Below, piece after piece: positions 1-8,670 of a stretch of DNA of 18,024 bases. The notes beneath the pieces are model-generated. The model worked only from the letters and a program-made list of their open reading frames with translations, was not told the DNA's origin and made no database searches. Position 1 is the first letter of the stretch; each line of letters starts with the position of its first letter. The translations under genes and the position numbers were made by a program. The stretch is taken from assembly GCF_003475325.1 (NCBI RefSeq), contig NZ_QRQC01000031.1, positions 1-18,024 on the forward strand, read 5' to 3'. This DNA is from Collinsella sp. AF33-16 (GTDB lineage Bacteria; Actinomycetota; Coriobacteriia; Coriobacteriales; Coriobacteriaceae).

Positions 1-101
1 ACCCGTTCAGGCTGTTGCGTTGAGATTGAAAATCAACCGGCTACCCAGGCCCCAACTGATGAATTTGTCCTGATAGGCGCCCTAGAGCGGGATTTCGCGG
101 C

Positions 102-107
102 TACAAT
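102..107 (+). promoter_or_regulatory. possible -10 box of prfC
   Basis: TACAAT lies about 48 nt before the chosen prfC start. No convincing -35 hexamer is seen 16-18 nt upstream. Similar ACAAT boxes precede ung (4150-4155, minus), the membrane-protein gene (9140-9145, minus) and the RlmA gene (7691-7696). The rest of positions 1-127 shows no gene I can support. Confidence 0.3.
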
Positions 108-154
108 AGTGCGGTTACATCGACGTAATGCACTCAATGCAAGAAAGGATCCGC

Positions 155-1768
<1,614 letters not shown>

Positions 1769-1777
1769 CGCACCGGC

Positions 1778-1801
1778 GCGGTGGCCCTGTGGGGCTGCCG
1801 C
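1778..1801 (+). terminator. weak terminator-like hairpin after prfC
   Basis: GCGGTGGCCC pairs with GGGCTGCCGC (10 pairs, two of them G-U type) around a TGTG loop, beginning 10 nt after the prfC stop. The following sequence GTCGTTTGCTTG is only moderately T-rich, so read-through is possible. Confidence 0.45.
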
Positions 1802-1810
1802 GTCGTTTGC

Positions 1811-1839
1811 TTGCCTGATGCCGTGTGAGCGGCTATTAT
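1811..1839 (+). promoter_or_regulatory. sigma-70-type promoter of the transporter/SDR unit
   Basis: TTGCCT (1811-1816) and TATTAT (1834-1839) are separated by exactly 17 nt. Initiation near 1846 would give a leader of about 80 nt that contains the whole fold at 1869-1918. Confidence 0.5.
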
Positions 1840-1868
1840 ACCCATCGTCGTCTCAAGCCCGTGACGTC

Positions 1869-1918
1869 CGAGCAGTTCGGGTCCGATATCCTGCTCGTTA
1901 AACCTAAAACCAAAGGAG
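1869..1918 (+). promoter_or_regulatory. candidate preQ1-I-like pseudoknot leader
   Basis: A 7-bp stem (1869-1875 with 1891-1897) closes a 15-nt loop starting TTC. It is followed by an A-rich tail (1898-1911) and the Shine-Dalgarno AAAGGAG (1912-1918). The loop can pair with the tail (GGT 1880-1882 with ACC 1909-1911, or with ACC 1902-1904), or with the Shine-Dalgarno itself (TCC 1882-1884 with GGA 1915-1917). The order stem, TTC, loop pairing strand, stem, A-rich tail, second pairing strand is that of preQ1-I aptamers, and the downstream gene is a plausible queuosine-precursor importer. The loop is longer than usual and the identity is unproven. Confidence 0.35.
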
Positions 1919-1924
1919 TACATA

Positions 1925-2647
1925 ATGATCAAGAAGGTCATGGAGGACTACAAGGTCCTGTTGCGGAGCATTCCCGCGGCAACGGTTTCGCTGTTTTTCG
2001 TGAGTGTCATCATGATGAACCTGCTGGCCAACAAAGAGCTTATCAGCCTGCCATATCTGGCGCTCGACTGCGGCTTTGTGGTGAGCTGGGTCTCGTTTTT
2101 GTGCCAGGACATGATCTGCAAGCGTTTTGGCGCCAAGGCATCCATCAAAATCTCTATCCTCGCGCTGGCGGTCAACCTGGCCGTAAGCCTGTGCTTTTGG
2201 CTGTGCTCGCTCACGCCCGGCATGTGGGGCGCCTACTATGACACGGGCATGATCGAGGTCAACACCGCCCTTAACGCCACCATCGGCGGCACCTGGTACG
2301 TGGTGTTGGGCTCTTCGCTGGCAATGCTCGTTTCTGCCGTGGTGAACTCCACGCTCAACCAGTCGCTCGGCCGTATGCTCAAAAAGAATAACTTTGCGAG
2401 CTTTGCCTTCCGTTCCTATGTGTCCACGGGTGTTGGCCAGTTTATCGACAACCTGGTCTTTGCCATTGTGGTGAGCCACACGTTCTTTGGTTGGACCTGG
2501 GTACAGGTCCTTATGTGCTCGCTGACCGGCGCTGTTGCCGAGCTGCTGTGCGAGGTCTTCCTGAGCCCCGTGGGCTACAAGGTCGTGCGTGGCTGGGAGC
2601 GTGAGAATGTGGGTGCCGAGTACCTCGAGCGCCACGCAATCGCCTAA
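1925..2647 (+). CDS. VUT-family transporter, probable queuosine-precursor importer
   Basis: The 240-residue polytopic membrane protein has about six hydrophobic helices, starting near residue 14. Its layout and the motif FRSYVSTGVGQFIDNLVF (about 157-174) match the VUT/YhhQ family (COG1738, Vut_1). Members of this family import queuosine precursors such as preQ0 or preQ1 for tRNA modification; substrate assignment here is by family only. AAAGGAG (1912-1918) lies 6 nt before the ATG. The gene has its own promoter (1811-1839) and a structured leader, and the SDR gene begins 9 nt after its stop, so the two are probably co-transcribed. Another small hydrophobic vitamin precursor as substrate cannot be excluded. 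Confidence 0.8.
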   Translation: MIKKVMEDYKVLLRSIPAATVSLFFVSVIMMNLLANKELISLPYLALDCGFVVSWVSFLCQDMICKRFGAKASIKISILALAVNLAVSLCFWLCSLTPGMWGAYYDTGMIEVNTALNATIGGTWYVVLGSSLAMLVSAVVNSTLNQSLGRMLKKNNFASFAFRSYVSTGVGQFIDNLVFAIVVSHTFFGWTWVQVLMCSLTGAVAELLCEVFLSPVGYKVVRGWERENVGAEYLERHAIA

Positions 2648-2656
2648 GGAGCAAGT

Positions 2657-3337
2657 ATGCGGGTTTTGATCACGGGTGCTTCGGGTGGTATTGGAGCCGC
2701 GTGCGTGCAGCGCTTTTTGGACGAGGGTCACGAGGTCGTGGGCTTTGATCTGCTGCCGGCGGCAGTCGAGCACGAGCGCTATCGCCATCTGATCGTCGAT
2801 GTCCGCGAGCCGGATTCGTTTCCAGACGAGCTTGAACCCCAGGTGATCGTGAACGTTGCCGGCACGCAGGATTCGGCCGACGATATTGCCGCCAACCTGT
2901 GCGGCACCATCAACGTGACCGAGCGCTATGCCTTTGTGGGGGAGGGGCTTGCCGCCAAGCCGGCGCCGGCCATTACATCCGTGGTCAATGTGGGGTCGGC
3001 GAGCGGGCATACGGGATCGGAGTTTCCCGCCTATGCCGCCAGCAAGGGCGGCGTTATCGCCTACACCAAGAACCTTGCAAACCGTCTGGCGCCGCAGGCT
3101 ATCGCCAACAGTGTGGACCCGGGCGGCGTTATCACGCCGCTCAACCGTTGCGTGATGGAAGACGAACACCTGTGGAACCAGATTATGGAGCTCACGCCGC
3201 TTAAACGCTGGGCCACCGCCCAAGAGATCGCCGAGTGGATCTACTTTGTGGGCGTGACCAACCGGTTTATGACCGGGCAGAGCCTGCTGATCGATGGCGG
3301 CGAGGCCGGCCGCACACAATTTATTTGGCCCGAATAG
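2657..3337 (+). CDS. short-chain dehydrogenase/reductase (SDR)
   Basis: This is a 226-residue classical SDR, a soluble NAD(P)-dependent oxidoreductase with a Rossmann fold. Visible elements are the cofactor loop TGASGGIG (6-13), acidic D31 at the end of strand 2 (favouring NAD over NADP), D48 in IVDV, NVAG (66-69), N80, S114, and the catalytic Y126-x3-K130 in YAASK. It ends with the DPGG and INGGE-like (LIDGGEAG) family features. The substrate cannot be read from the sequence; 3-oxoacyl-ACP reductase-like or sugar/steroid dehydrogenase are possible. AGGAG (2647-2651) overlaps the end of the transporter gene, 9 nt upstream, so the two form an operon. A strong terminator follows at 3341-3375. 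Confidence 0.88.
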   Translation: MRVLITGASGGIGAACVQRFLDEGHEVVGFDLLPAAVEHERYRHLIVDVREPDSFPDELEPQVIVNVAGTQDSADDIAANLCGTINVTERYAFVGEGLAAKPAPAITSVVNVGSASGHTGSEFPAYAASKGGVIAYTKNLANRLAPQAIANSVDPGGVITPLNRCVMEDEHLWNQIMELTPLKRWATAQEIAEWIYFVGVTNRFMTGQSLLIDGGEAGRTQFIWPE

Positions 3338-3340
3338 GAA

Positions 3341-3375
3341 ACGCGCCCGATGGGAAGCCGTCGGGCGCGTTTTTT
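3341..3375 (+). terminator. strong rho-independent terminator
   Basis: A 13-bp GC-rich stem (3341-3353 with 3358-3370, one T-G pair) closes a GAAG loop and runs straight into six T residues (3370-3375). It begins 3 nt after the SDR stop. It lies between convergent genes and may also slow minus-strand transcripts leaving ung, although the T tract there is short. Confidence 0.92.
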
Positions 3376-3388
3376 GATGTATCGATTT

Positions 3389-4114
3389 TTAGCCGAGGCA
3401 AGTCCAGTTGACGGGGGTCGAGCCGTGCTGTTCGAGTAGCCGATTGGCAGCGGAGAAGGGGCACGACCCCATAAAAGCGGGGAGTTCTGCCGTGGCACGG
3501 TTTGCCGAAAGCGGCGAGGGGTGCGTAGAGGCCAGACAGAACTTGCCGGTTGCCTTTCCCGCGCCGGTCGCGGCGAGCTTGCCTTCGACCATCTGCTGGG
3601 CAAAGCGACCCCATGCCAAAAAGACGACCGGCTGGGGCAGCTGACAGCAGCGTTCGATGACGTAATCGGTCAGGGTGCTCCAGCCCAGCTTGGCGTGCGA
3701 GTTGGCGGCATGCTCGCGCACGGTGAGCGTCGTGTTGAGGAGCAGGACGCCCTGTTGTGCCCATGGGGTTAGGTCTCCCGTGGCGGGAATGGGACAACCC
3801 AGATCGGCGTTGAGTTCCTTATAGATGTTGCGCAGGCTCGGCGGCAACTTGGTTTGCGACGCGGGGACCGAGAACGATAACCCCATGGCCTGGTTGGGTC
3901 CGTGATAGGGATCTTGACCCAAAATGACAACCTTGACCTGGTTGGCCGGCGTATAGGCGAGGGCATTGAGGATGTCGTCTTGTGCCGGGTAGATAGTCTG
4001 CTCGGCACGTAAAAGGGCGATGCGCTCGAGCAGCTGGTTCGTTGTGTCACGTACCGGCTGCGGCGCATCGCCCAACCAAGTTGCTATGTTGCGGTCGCGA
4101 GTTGCGGTGTCCAT
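3389..4114 (-). CDS. ung: uracil-DNA glycosylase (family 1)
   Basis: Ung removes uracil from DNA as the first step of base-excision repair. The 241-residue protein has the family-1 water-activating motif GQDPYHGPNQAMG (66-78) with catalytic D68, the uracil pocket LLNT (125-128), the WG(R)FAQ segment (168-173), and the DNA-intercalation motif HPSPLSA (198-204) with H198. Length is close to the usual 220-240. Taking this start, AAAGGAG lies 4 nt upstream on the minus strand. The EamA gene lies 88 nt upstream in the same direction, but a separate TACAAT box (4150-4155) suggests that ung can be transcribed on its own. It ends convergently with the SDR gene across the 3341-3375 terminator. Confidence 0.96.
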   Translation of the reverse strand: MDTATRDRNIATWLGDAPQPVRDTTNQLLERIALLRAEQTIYPAQDDILNALAYTPANQVKVVILGQDPYHGPNQAMGLSFSVPASQTKLPPSLRNIYKELNADLGCPIPATGDLTPWAQQGVLLLNTTLTVREHAANSHAKLGWSTLTDYVIERCCQLPQPVVFLAWGRFAQQMVEGKLAATGAGKATGKFCLASTHPSPLSANRATAELPAFMGSCPFSAANRLLEQHGSTPVNWTCLG

Positions 4115-4130
4115 GGGGCTCCTTTACGGC

Positions 4131-4149
4131 AGATGCTCTGTTGGCATCT
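4131..4149. repeat. 6-bp perfect dyad in the ung upstream region
   Basis: AGATGC (4131-4136) and GCATCT (4144-4149) flank 7 nt, just upstream of the ung ribosome binding site. If the TACAAT at 4150-4155 is the -10 box, the dyad spans the start of transcription and would be an operator-like site; if transcription starts further upstream it would be a leader hairpin. Confidence 0.35.
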
Positions 4150-4155
4150 ATTGTA
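4150..4155 (-). promoter_or_regulatory. possible -10 box of ung
   Basis: On the minus strand this reads TACAAT, about 35 nt before the ung ATG. It lies next to the 7-bp inverted repeat TAAAGGC/GCCTTTA (4154-4160 and 4170-4176). No clear -35 box is visible. Confidence 0.3.
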
Positions 4156-4202
4156 AAGGCGCACCGGTTGCCTTTATGCCGCGGCTGCATGAAGAGTGGG
4201 GT

Positions 4203-5105
4203 CTACGAGACGCGCTCGGGCGCTCCTGCCATGTGAGCGTGTCCTTGCGAGCGAAGGCGCGGGAGCTCGACGGTTGCCACCATCACACCGGTGAGGATGA
4301 GGGCGGCGCCAAAGAAGGCGATGGGGCTCAGGACCTCGCCGACCAGGAAGAACGAGAAGACGGCGGAGCAGACCGGCTTCAGCGAGAAGGCAAAGCCGGT
4401 GGTCTCGGCGGGCACGTGGGGCTGCACGAGCGTCTGGGTGATAAAGCCGTAGGCAGAGCAGATGAGTGCGAGCGCGACGACCACGACGATTTCGTTGGGC
4501 GTGCTGGGAAGCGTGAAGCCGCCAAAGGTGCACGCGGCGATGCCCGAGAACAGGCCGCCAAAGCCCAGCTGCCAAACACCCAAGGCCAGTGGGTCGACTT
4601 CTTCGACAAAGCGCTTGGCTACGATAATGTGGCTGGCATAGATAAAGGCTGAGAGCAACATGATGATCGCGCCGGGATTCAGGCTGGTAAAGTCGGCACC
4701 CGAGAGCAGCAGCATACCGCAGGTGACGATGGCGGTGCCGATGAGTACCTTGCGCTCGGGGGCGCGACGCAGCAGGGCGGCGTTGGCAAACGGCACGATC
4801 ACGACCGTCAGGCTCTGCAAAAAGCCAGCGGTGGAGGCGGAGGTGAGGCTGGAGCCCAGGCACATGCAGGTGAGCTCGGTTGCCATGATGGCGCCGATGA
4901 TGGCGGCGCGAACCATCAGGTCACGGTTGATGCGCAGCGCGTGCTTGTGAAAGAGCACAAGGCAAGCTGCAAAGGCGATGATGCAGCGCAGCGCAACGAT
5001 GCTCGTGGCGTTCATGCTGTCCATGCCGATCTTCATGAGGGGGTACGAAAAGCCCCATGCGACGGGAACGGAAAATGAGAGCGCGATTGCTTTTTTGCGA
5101 TCCAT
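4203..5105 (-). CDS. EamA/DMT-family transporter
   Basis: The 300-residue inner-membrane protein has about ten transmembrane helices in two homologous EamA halves (roughly 5-135 and 145-285), the layout of drug/metabolite transporters such as RhaT-, YdcZ- or RarD-like exporters. The first half begins with the typical VAWGFSYPLMK, and the second with LLSAFIYASHIIVAKRF. The substrate is unknown. AAAGGAG lies 4-5 nt before the ATG. The gene is divergent from a LysR-type regulator (5264-6130) across 158 bp, the classical arrangement in which a LysR protein controls its neighbour. That link is an inference. The ung gene follows 88 nt downstream on the same strand. Confidence 0.88.
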   Translation of the reverse strand: MDRKKAIALSFSVPVAWGFSYPLMKIGMDSMNATSIVALRCIIAFAACLVLFHKHALRINRDLMVRAAIIGAIMATELTCMCLGSSLTSASTAGFLQSLTVVIVPFANAALLRRAPERKVLIGTAIVTCGMLLLSGADFTSLNPGAIIMLLSAFIYASHIIVAKRFVEEVDPLALGVWQLGFGGLFSGIAACTFGGFTLPSTPNEIVVVVALALICSAYGFITQTLVQPHVPAETTGFAFSLKPVCSAVFSFFLVGEVLSPIAFFGAALILTGVMVATVELPRLRSQGHAHMAGAPERVS

Positions 5106-5177
5106 GGGACTCCTTTTGTTACAGAACGGTTTCGCAAAAAGGATTCTGCTCCCAGATATGGATGTAGTAAAGCGAAT

Positions 5178-5214
5178 GTATCTTCAGTATGATTAAGAAA
5201 TACTAATGCTAGTA
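5178..5214. promoter_or_regulatory. candidate LysR operator in the divergent control region
   Basis: The 158-bp gap between the divergent EamA and LysR genes is visibly AT-richer than its surroundings and holds two dyads. One is GTAT..ATAC with arms at 5178-5181 and 5200-5203. The other is the perfect TACTA-N4-TAGTA at 5201-5214. LysR proteins commonly bind such interrupted dyads between themselves and their target. No binding evidence exists here. Confidence 0.4.
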
Positions 5215-5263
5215 GAAAAAGCCCTGGCAAAACGTTTTACGGCTACATCGATGTGGAGGCACG

Positions 5264-6130
5264 ATGGCATCGCGGTATCAGATTGTTTGTATGGTGGTCG
5301 ATTGCGGCAGTCTTAAGGGCGCGGCCGACGAACTGGGCTATACGCAAAGTGCGGTGAGCCAGGCCGTCAAAGCGCTCGAGCGCGAGCTGGGTACCACGCT
5401 TATCGAGCGCGGTAAGCAGGGCGTTTCGCTTACGCGCGACGGTAAACAATATCTGCCGTTCCTGCGCCAGATTGTGACCGCTGAGGCCGAGCTCGAGGGC
5501 AAGCGCCAGGAGCTGCTGGGGTTCTCCTCGACTGATATTCGCATTGCGACATTTACCAACGTGAGTCGTACCGTGTTGCCACGCGTGATCCGCGACTTTG
5601 GTGCGCTGCACCCGGGCGTACGCTTTACCCTCAAGCAGGGCGATTACACGCGCAACGCTCAATGGGTACACGATGGCGTGGTTGATTTTTGTTTTACGGC
5701 GCGCGGATTTACCGCTGGGCTCGAGAAGCGCGTGGTCTATCACGACGAGTTGGTAGCATTGTTGCCGGCCGCGCATCCGCTGACGGCAAAGGAAAAGGTG
5801 ACACTCGCCGACCTGGCGTCCGAACCGTTTGTGTTACTGGATGAGGGCGAGCAGAGCCTGGTGCTCGATGCATTCGCGGCGCACGGGCTGTCGCCGCACG
5901 TGACGAGTGAGGTCACCGACGACTACACCATCATGGCGATGGTGGAGGAGGGCCTAGGCGTAAGTATGCTGTATCGCCGTACCGTCGAGGGCATGCGGGC
6001 CGATATCCGCGTACGTCCCATCGTGCATGCTCCCTCGCGCGACGTGGTGGCAGCTTGGCGCAGCTGGGACACCATGCCTATCGCCACGAGGCGTTTTATC
6101 GACTATATGAGCTCGCATATTGTCAATTAA
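5264..6130 (+). CDS. LysR-family transcriptional regulator
   Basis: The 288-residue protein has an N-terminal winged helix-turn-helix (about 1-60; recognition stretch TQSAVSQAVKALE, 27-39) and a C-terminal type-2 periplasmic-binding-like effector domain (about 90-285), with the family's usual length. GGAGG (5255-5259) lies 4 nt before the ATG. It is divergent from the EamA transporter and convergent with the MATE gene, leaving only 27 bp between stops and no clear terminator. By analogy it should regulate the EamA transporter and itself in response to a small molecule that cannot be named. The TCFTARGF-like segment around 145 belongs to the effector pocket. Confidence 0.9.
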   Translation: MASRYQIVCMVVDCGSLKGAADELGYTQSAVSQAVKALERELGTTLIERGKQGVSLTRDGKQYLPFLRQIVTAEAELEGKRQELLGFSSTDIRIATFTNVSRTVLPRVIRDFGALHPGVRFTLKQGDYTRNAQWVHDGVVDFCFTARGFTAGLEKRVVYHDELVALLPAAHPLTAKEKVTLADLASEPFVLLDEGEQSLVLDAFAAHGLSPHVTSEVTDDYTIMAMVEEGLGVSMLYRRTVEGMRADIRVRPIVHAPSRDVVAAWRSWDTMPIATRRFIDYMSSHIVN

Positions 6131-6157
6131 TGACTGGCGTGACGTTGAGTGCGGTGT

Positions 6158-7540
6158 TTAGCGGGCTGTCGCTTTGGCTTGGGCGGTGTGATAGGTGCGT
6201 GCCGGGTGGCAGAGCAATACCGCCACGACCATAAAGAATGCCGTGGTGCCCAGGCTGATGGGGTAGACCATCATGATGTTCGCAAAGGTACGGAAGTGCG
6301 GGAACACGCAGAATACCCAATAGAAGCGAATGCCGCAGACGCAGATCATGGTGATGAGGGCGGGCATGAGCGAGATGCCAAAGCCGCGCAGGTAGCCGGA
6401 CATGTTTTCGTAAAACATGCTAAAGGCGTATGCCGGGAAGATCGAACACACGCGGATGTAGCCGATCGAGACGATGTTGGGGTCGCTGTTAAAGAGCGAT
6501 AGGATCTCGCGCCCCAGACCGACGATAACGATAATCGTGGTGAGTGCAACGATACCGCCTTCGATCAGGCAGACCTTGAGCGTCTTGGTGCAGCGGTCGA
6601 TCTGGCGAGCGCCGTGGTTTTGTCCCACAAAGGTGGTGCAAGCCTGGCTAAAGCTGTTGAGCAGGTTGTAGCACACGTACTCCAAGCTCATGGCGGCGCT
6701 TGATGCCGCCATGACCTCGGTGCCCAAGCTGTTGATGGCGGACTGGATGATGATGTTGGCGACGGCAAAGACAGCGCTTTGGATGCCGGCGGGCAGGCCG
6801 ATCTTGACGATGCGCTTGAGGGCGACGGGGTCTAAGCCTAAGTCGCGTGGGGTGACGCGGACGACGGAGTCGGTCTTGAGCAGGTGGACAAAGAGTGTGG
6901 CGGCGCTGACGGTGTAGGCGATGGCGGTGGCGATGGCGACGCCCGTGACGCCCCAGTGGAGCACGGGGACAAAGATGAGGTCCAGGCCAATGTTGAGGAC
7001 GGTGGACACGGCGAGCGCCTGCAGCGGCATGCGGGTGATGCCGACGGAGCGGAAGATCGCGGCCTCAAAGTTGTAGAGCAAGATCGAGGGCATGCTGAGC
7101 AAAAAGACGCGCAGGTAGAGCGAGGCGAGCGGCATGGTCTCGGCAGGCACGTTGAGCGCAGCGAGCATGGGCTCGGCAAAGATCTCGCCCAGTGCGATGA
7201 CGACAAAGCCCACGAGCGCCATTAAAATCGAGGTATGGACGGCGCGTTTGACCATGTTCTGATCGTTGCGGCCGATAGCGTTGGCGATGACCACGTTGGA
7301 GCCAAGCGACATGCCAATAAAAAGGTTGAGCATAAGACTGGTAAGCGGAACATTGGAGCCGACCGCCGCCATGGCGAGGGTTCCCTGGTCGCCCGAGAAG
7401 TTACCGATGATGACCGTGGCGATGAGGTTCGACAGCTGCTCCAAGATGCTCGTGGCGGCCACGGGGAAGGCGAACAGGGGAATATTGCGCCATAGCGAGC
7501 CGGTGGTCATGTCAATGTGCTTAGATGCGGTGCCTGCCAT
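6158..7540 (-). CDS. MATE-family efflux transporter
   Basis: The 460-residue protein has about twelve transmembrane helices in two six-helix halves. It opens with SLWRNIPLFAFPVAATSILEQL and repeats a related segment (RIVKIGLPAGIQSAVFAVAN) near residue 238, as expected of MATE (multidrug and toxic compound extrusion) proteins, which export cationic compounds using Na+ or H+ gradients. Substrate and coupling ion are not evident. The ATG at 7540 has only a weak GAGAG-like ribosome binding site, and the next ATG at 7510 has none. It stands alone on the minus strand, convergent with the LysR gene. A DinF-like or other MATE subgroup cannot be decided by eye. Confidence 0.92.
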   Translation of the reverse strand: MAGTASKHIDMTTGSLWRNIPLFAFPVAATSILEQLSNLIATVIIGNFSGDQGTLAMAAVGSNVPLTSLMLNLFIGMSLGSNVVIANAIGRNDQNMVKRAVHTSILMALVGFVVIALGEIFAEPMLAALNVPAETMPLASLYLRVFLLSMPSILLYNFEAAIFRSVGITRMPLQALAVSTVLNIGLDLIFVPVLHWGVTGVAIATAIAYTVSAATLFVHLLKTDSVVRVTPRDLGLDPVALKRIVKIGLPAGIQSAVFAVANIIIQSAINSLGTEVMAASSAAMSLEYVCYNLLNSFSQACTTFVGQNHGARQIDRCTKTLKVCLIEGGIVALTTIIVIVGLGREILSLFNSDPNIVSIGYIRVCSIFPAYAFSMFYENMSGYLRGFGISLMPALITMICVCGIRFYWVFCVFPHFRTFANIMMVYPISLGTTAFFMVVAVLLCHPARTYHTAQAKATAR

Positions 7541-7619
7541 ACGCTCTCAATCTCTAATATGCTCTTTCGTGCTTATTTGCGCAGACGATGATACTCCTAA
7601 TGCAGCCAGCCGGCACTTA

Positions 7620-7663
7620 GGGACGTTCCTTTTCTGTCGGCAGCTGGGGACACTCCTTGTCTC
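7620..7663. repeat. two degenerate GGGAC-type repeat units
   Basis: Positions 7620-7638 read GGGAC-GT-TCCTTTTCTGTC and positions 7646-7663 read GGGGAC-AC-TCCTTGTCTC. Both resemble the right-hand half of the palindromes at 13426-13458 and 17153-17187 (GGGAC-TG-TCCCTTTGTC). They lie in the MATE/RlmA divergent gap and look like decayed copies. Confidence 0.45.
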
Positions 7664-7667
7664 TTCT

Positions 7668-7696
7668 ATGACTAGGTGGGGAAGGCGTGCGACAAT
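7668..7696 (+). promoter_or_regulatory. possible promoter of the RlmA-type gene
   Basis: ATGACT (7668-7673) and GACAAT (7691-7696) are 17 nt apart. Transcription would start near 7703, leaving a short leader with AAGGAG at 7721-7726. Confidence 0.35.
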
Positions 7697-7731
7697 GGTG
7701 GGCGTTGTGTTGTTCGCGCTAAGGAGTTGCC

Positions 7732-8544
7732 ATGTTGTTGTGTCCCGTTTGCCATGAGCCGTTGGTGGACGACGAGCGCGGTGCTGCATGTGCGGGTGGA
7801 CACCGGTTTGACCGTGCGCGCGAGGGCTATCTGTATCTGCTGCGCTCGTCCAAGAGCGGCGACTCCATGGGCGATCCCAAGTCGCAGGCGCGCAGCCGTC
7901 GTGACTTTCTGAACCGTGGATACTATGCGCTGTTGCGCGATGCGATGGTCGAGCTGGTGCGCGAGCGGGTGTCTGAACGTGCCGCGTCTACGAACGGCCC
8001 CATGACCTTGCTCGATATTTGCTGCGGCGAGGGCTACTACACCAGCGCCATGGGTGCGGTGCCGGGCGTGGACGCTTACGGGTTCGACTTGGGCAAAGAG
8101 ATGGTGCGCCTGGCCGCCAAGCGCGGCGATGCGACCTATTTTGTGGCCAACATGAAGGATATCCCCGTGGCTGATGGCGCCTTTGATATGGTGACCGAGC
8201 TCTTTGCTCCCTTTAACGAGCGTGAGTTTTCTCGCGTGCTGGCGCCCGGGGGCTCGCTCTACACCGTGGTGCCGGGTGCCCGTCATCTGTTTGGGCTCAA
8301 GGAGGTGCTCTACGACACGCCATATCTCAACGACGAGAAGCTGCCGAAGACTACCGAGCTCGAGTTGGTCGGAACGCAGCGGGTGTCTGCGAACATTACG
8401 CTCCAGACCCAGGCCGACATCGAGGCGGTGTTCCAGATGACGCCGTACTACTACCGCACGCGCCCCGCCGACAAAGAGCGCCTGGCAAACCTGGACACCC
8501 TTCAAACCGACATCGACTTCATCATCGCCGAGTACCGCCACTAA
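7732..8544 (+). CDS. rlmA: RlmA-type 23S rRNA (guanine-N1) methyltransferase
   Basis: RlmA proteins methylate N1 of a guanine in helix 35 of 23S rRNA: G745 for the E. coli type, G748 for the Gram-positive TlrB/RlmA(II) type, which is also tied to macrolide resistance in tylosin producers. The 270-residue product has the N-terminal zinc site C4-x2-C7, C20, H24 followed by the family stretch FDRAREGYLYLL, then the SAM-binding motif LLDICCGEGYYT (93-104) and the C-terminal QMTPYYYRTRP, all matching RlmA. AAGGAG (7721-7726) sits 5 nt before the ATG. Which guanine it modifies cannot be read from the sequence; G748 is likelier for a Gram-positive. An imperfect palindrome overlaps the stop codon. 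Confidence 0.87.
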   Translation: MLLCPVCHEPLVDDERGAACAGGHRFDRAREGYLYLLRSSKSGDSMGDPKSQARSRRDFLNRGYYALLRDAMVELVRERVSERAASTNGPMTLLDICCGEGYYTSAMGAVPGVDAYGFDLGKEMVRLAAKRGDATYFVANMKDIPVADGAFDMVTELFAPFNEREFSRVLAPGGSLYTVVPGARHLFGLKEVLYDTPYLNDEKLPKTTELELVGTQRVSANITLQTQADIEAVFQMTPYYYRTRPADKERLANLDTLQTDIDFIIAEYRH

Positions 8545-8579
8545 CCTACCAAAAAGGGACAGGTTTATTTTGGCAGGTT
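8543..8579. repeat. GGGACAGG-type imperfect palindrome overlapping a stop codon
   Basis: Arms 8543-8554 and 8568-8579 (AACCTaCCAAAA with TTTTGGcAGGTT, one mismatch) close a loop containing GGGACAGGTT. The first arm starts inside the TAA stop of the RlmA gene. The loop core links it to the palindromes at 13426-13458 and 17153-17187. It may help to end transcription. Confidence 0.6.
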
Positions 8580-8596
8580 TTATCTGGGCAAATGTA

Positions 8597-8630
8597 AAGG
8601 GCCGACCGCGTTGCTGCGCGATCGGTCCTT
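8597..8630. terminator. bidirectional terminator-like hairpin
   Basis: A 14-pair stem with one C-A mismatch (8597-8610 with 8617-8630) closes a TTGCTG loop between the convergent RlmA and membrane-protein genes. Each side is flanked by short T-rich sequence (CCTTGTTGG on plus, CCCTTTACATTTG on minus), so it can serve both. Confidence 0.65.
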
Positions 8631-8670
8631 GTTGGTTGCTTGGATGTAGGGGGCAGTGGAAGGAGGGAGT

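Noticed and set aside
1825..2241. Plus-strand open frame through the leader and the transporter start
   Set aside because: Lies out of frame with the transporter, whose ribosome binding site and membrane helices are clear; no homology.
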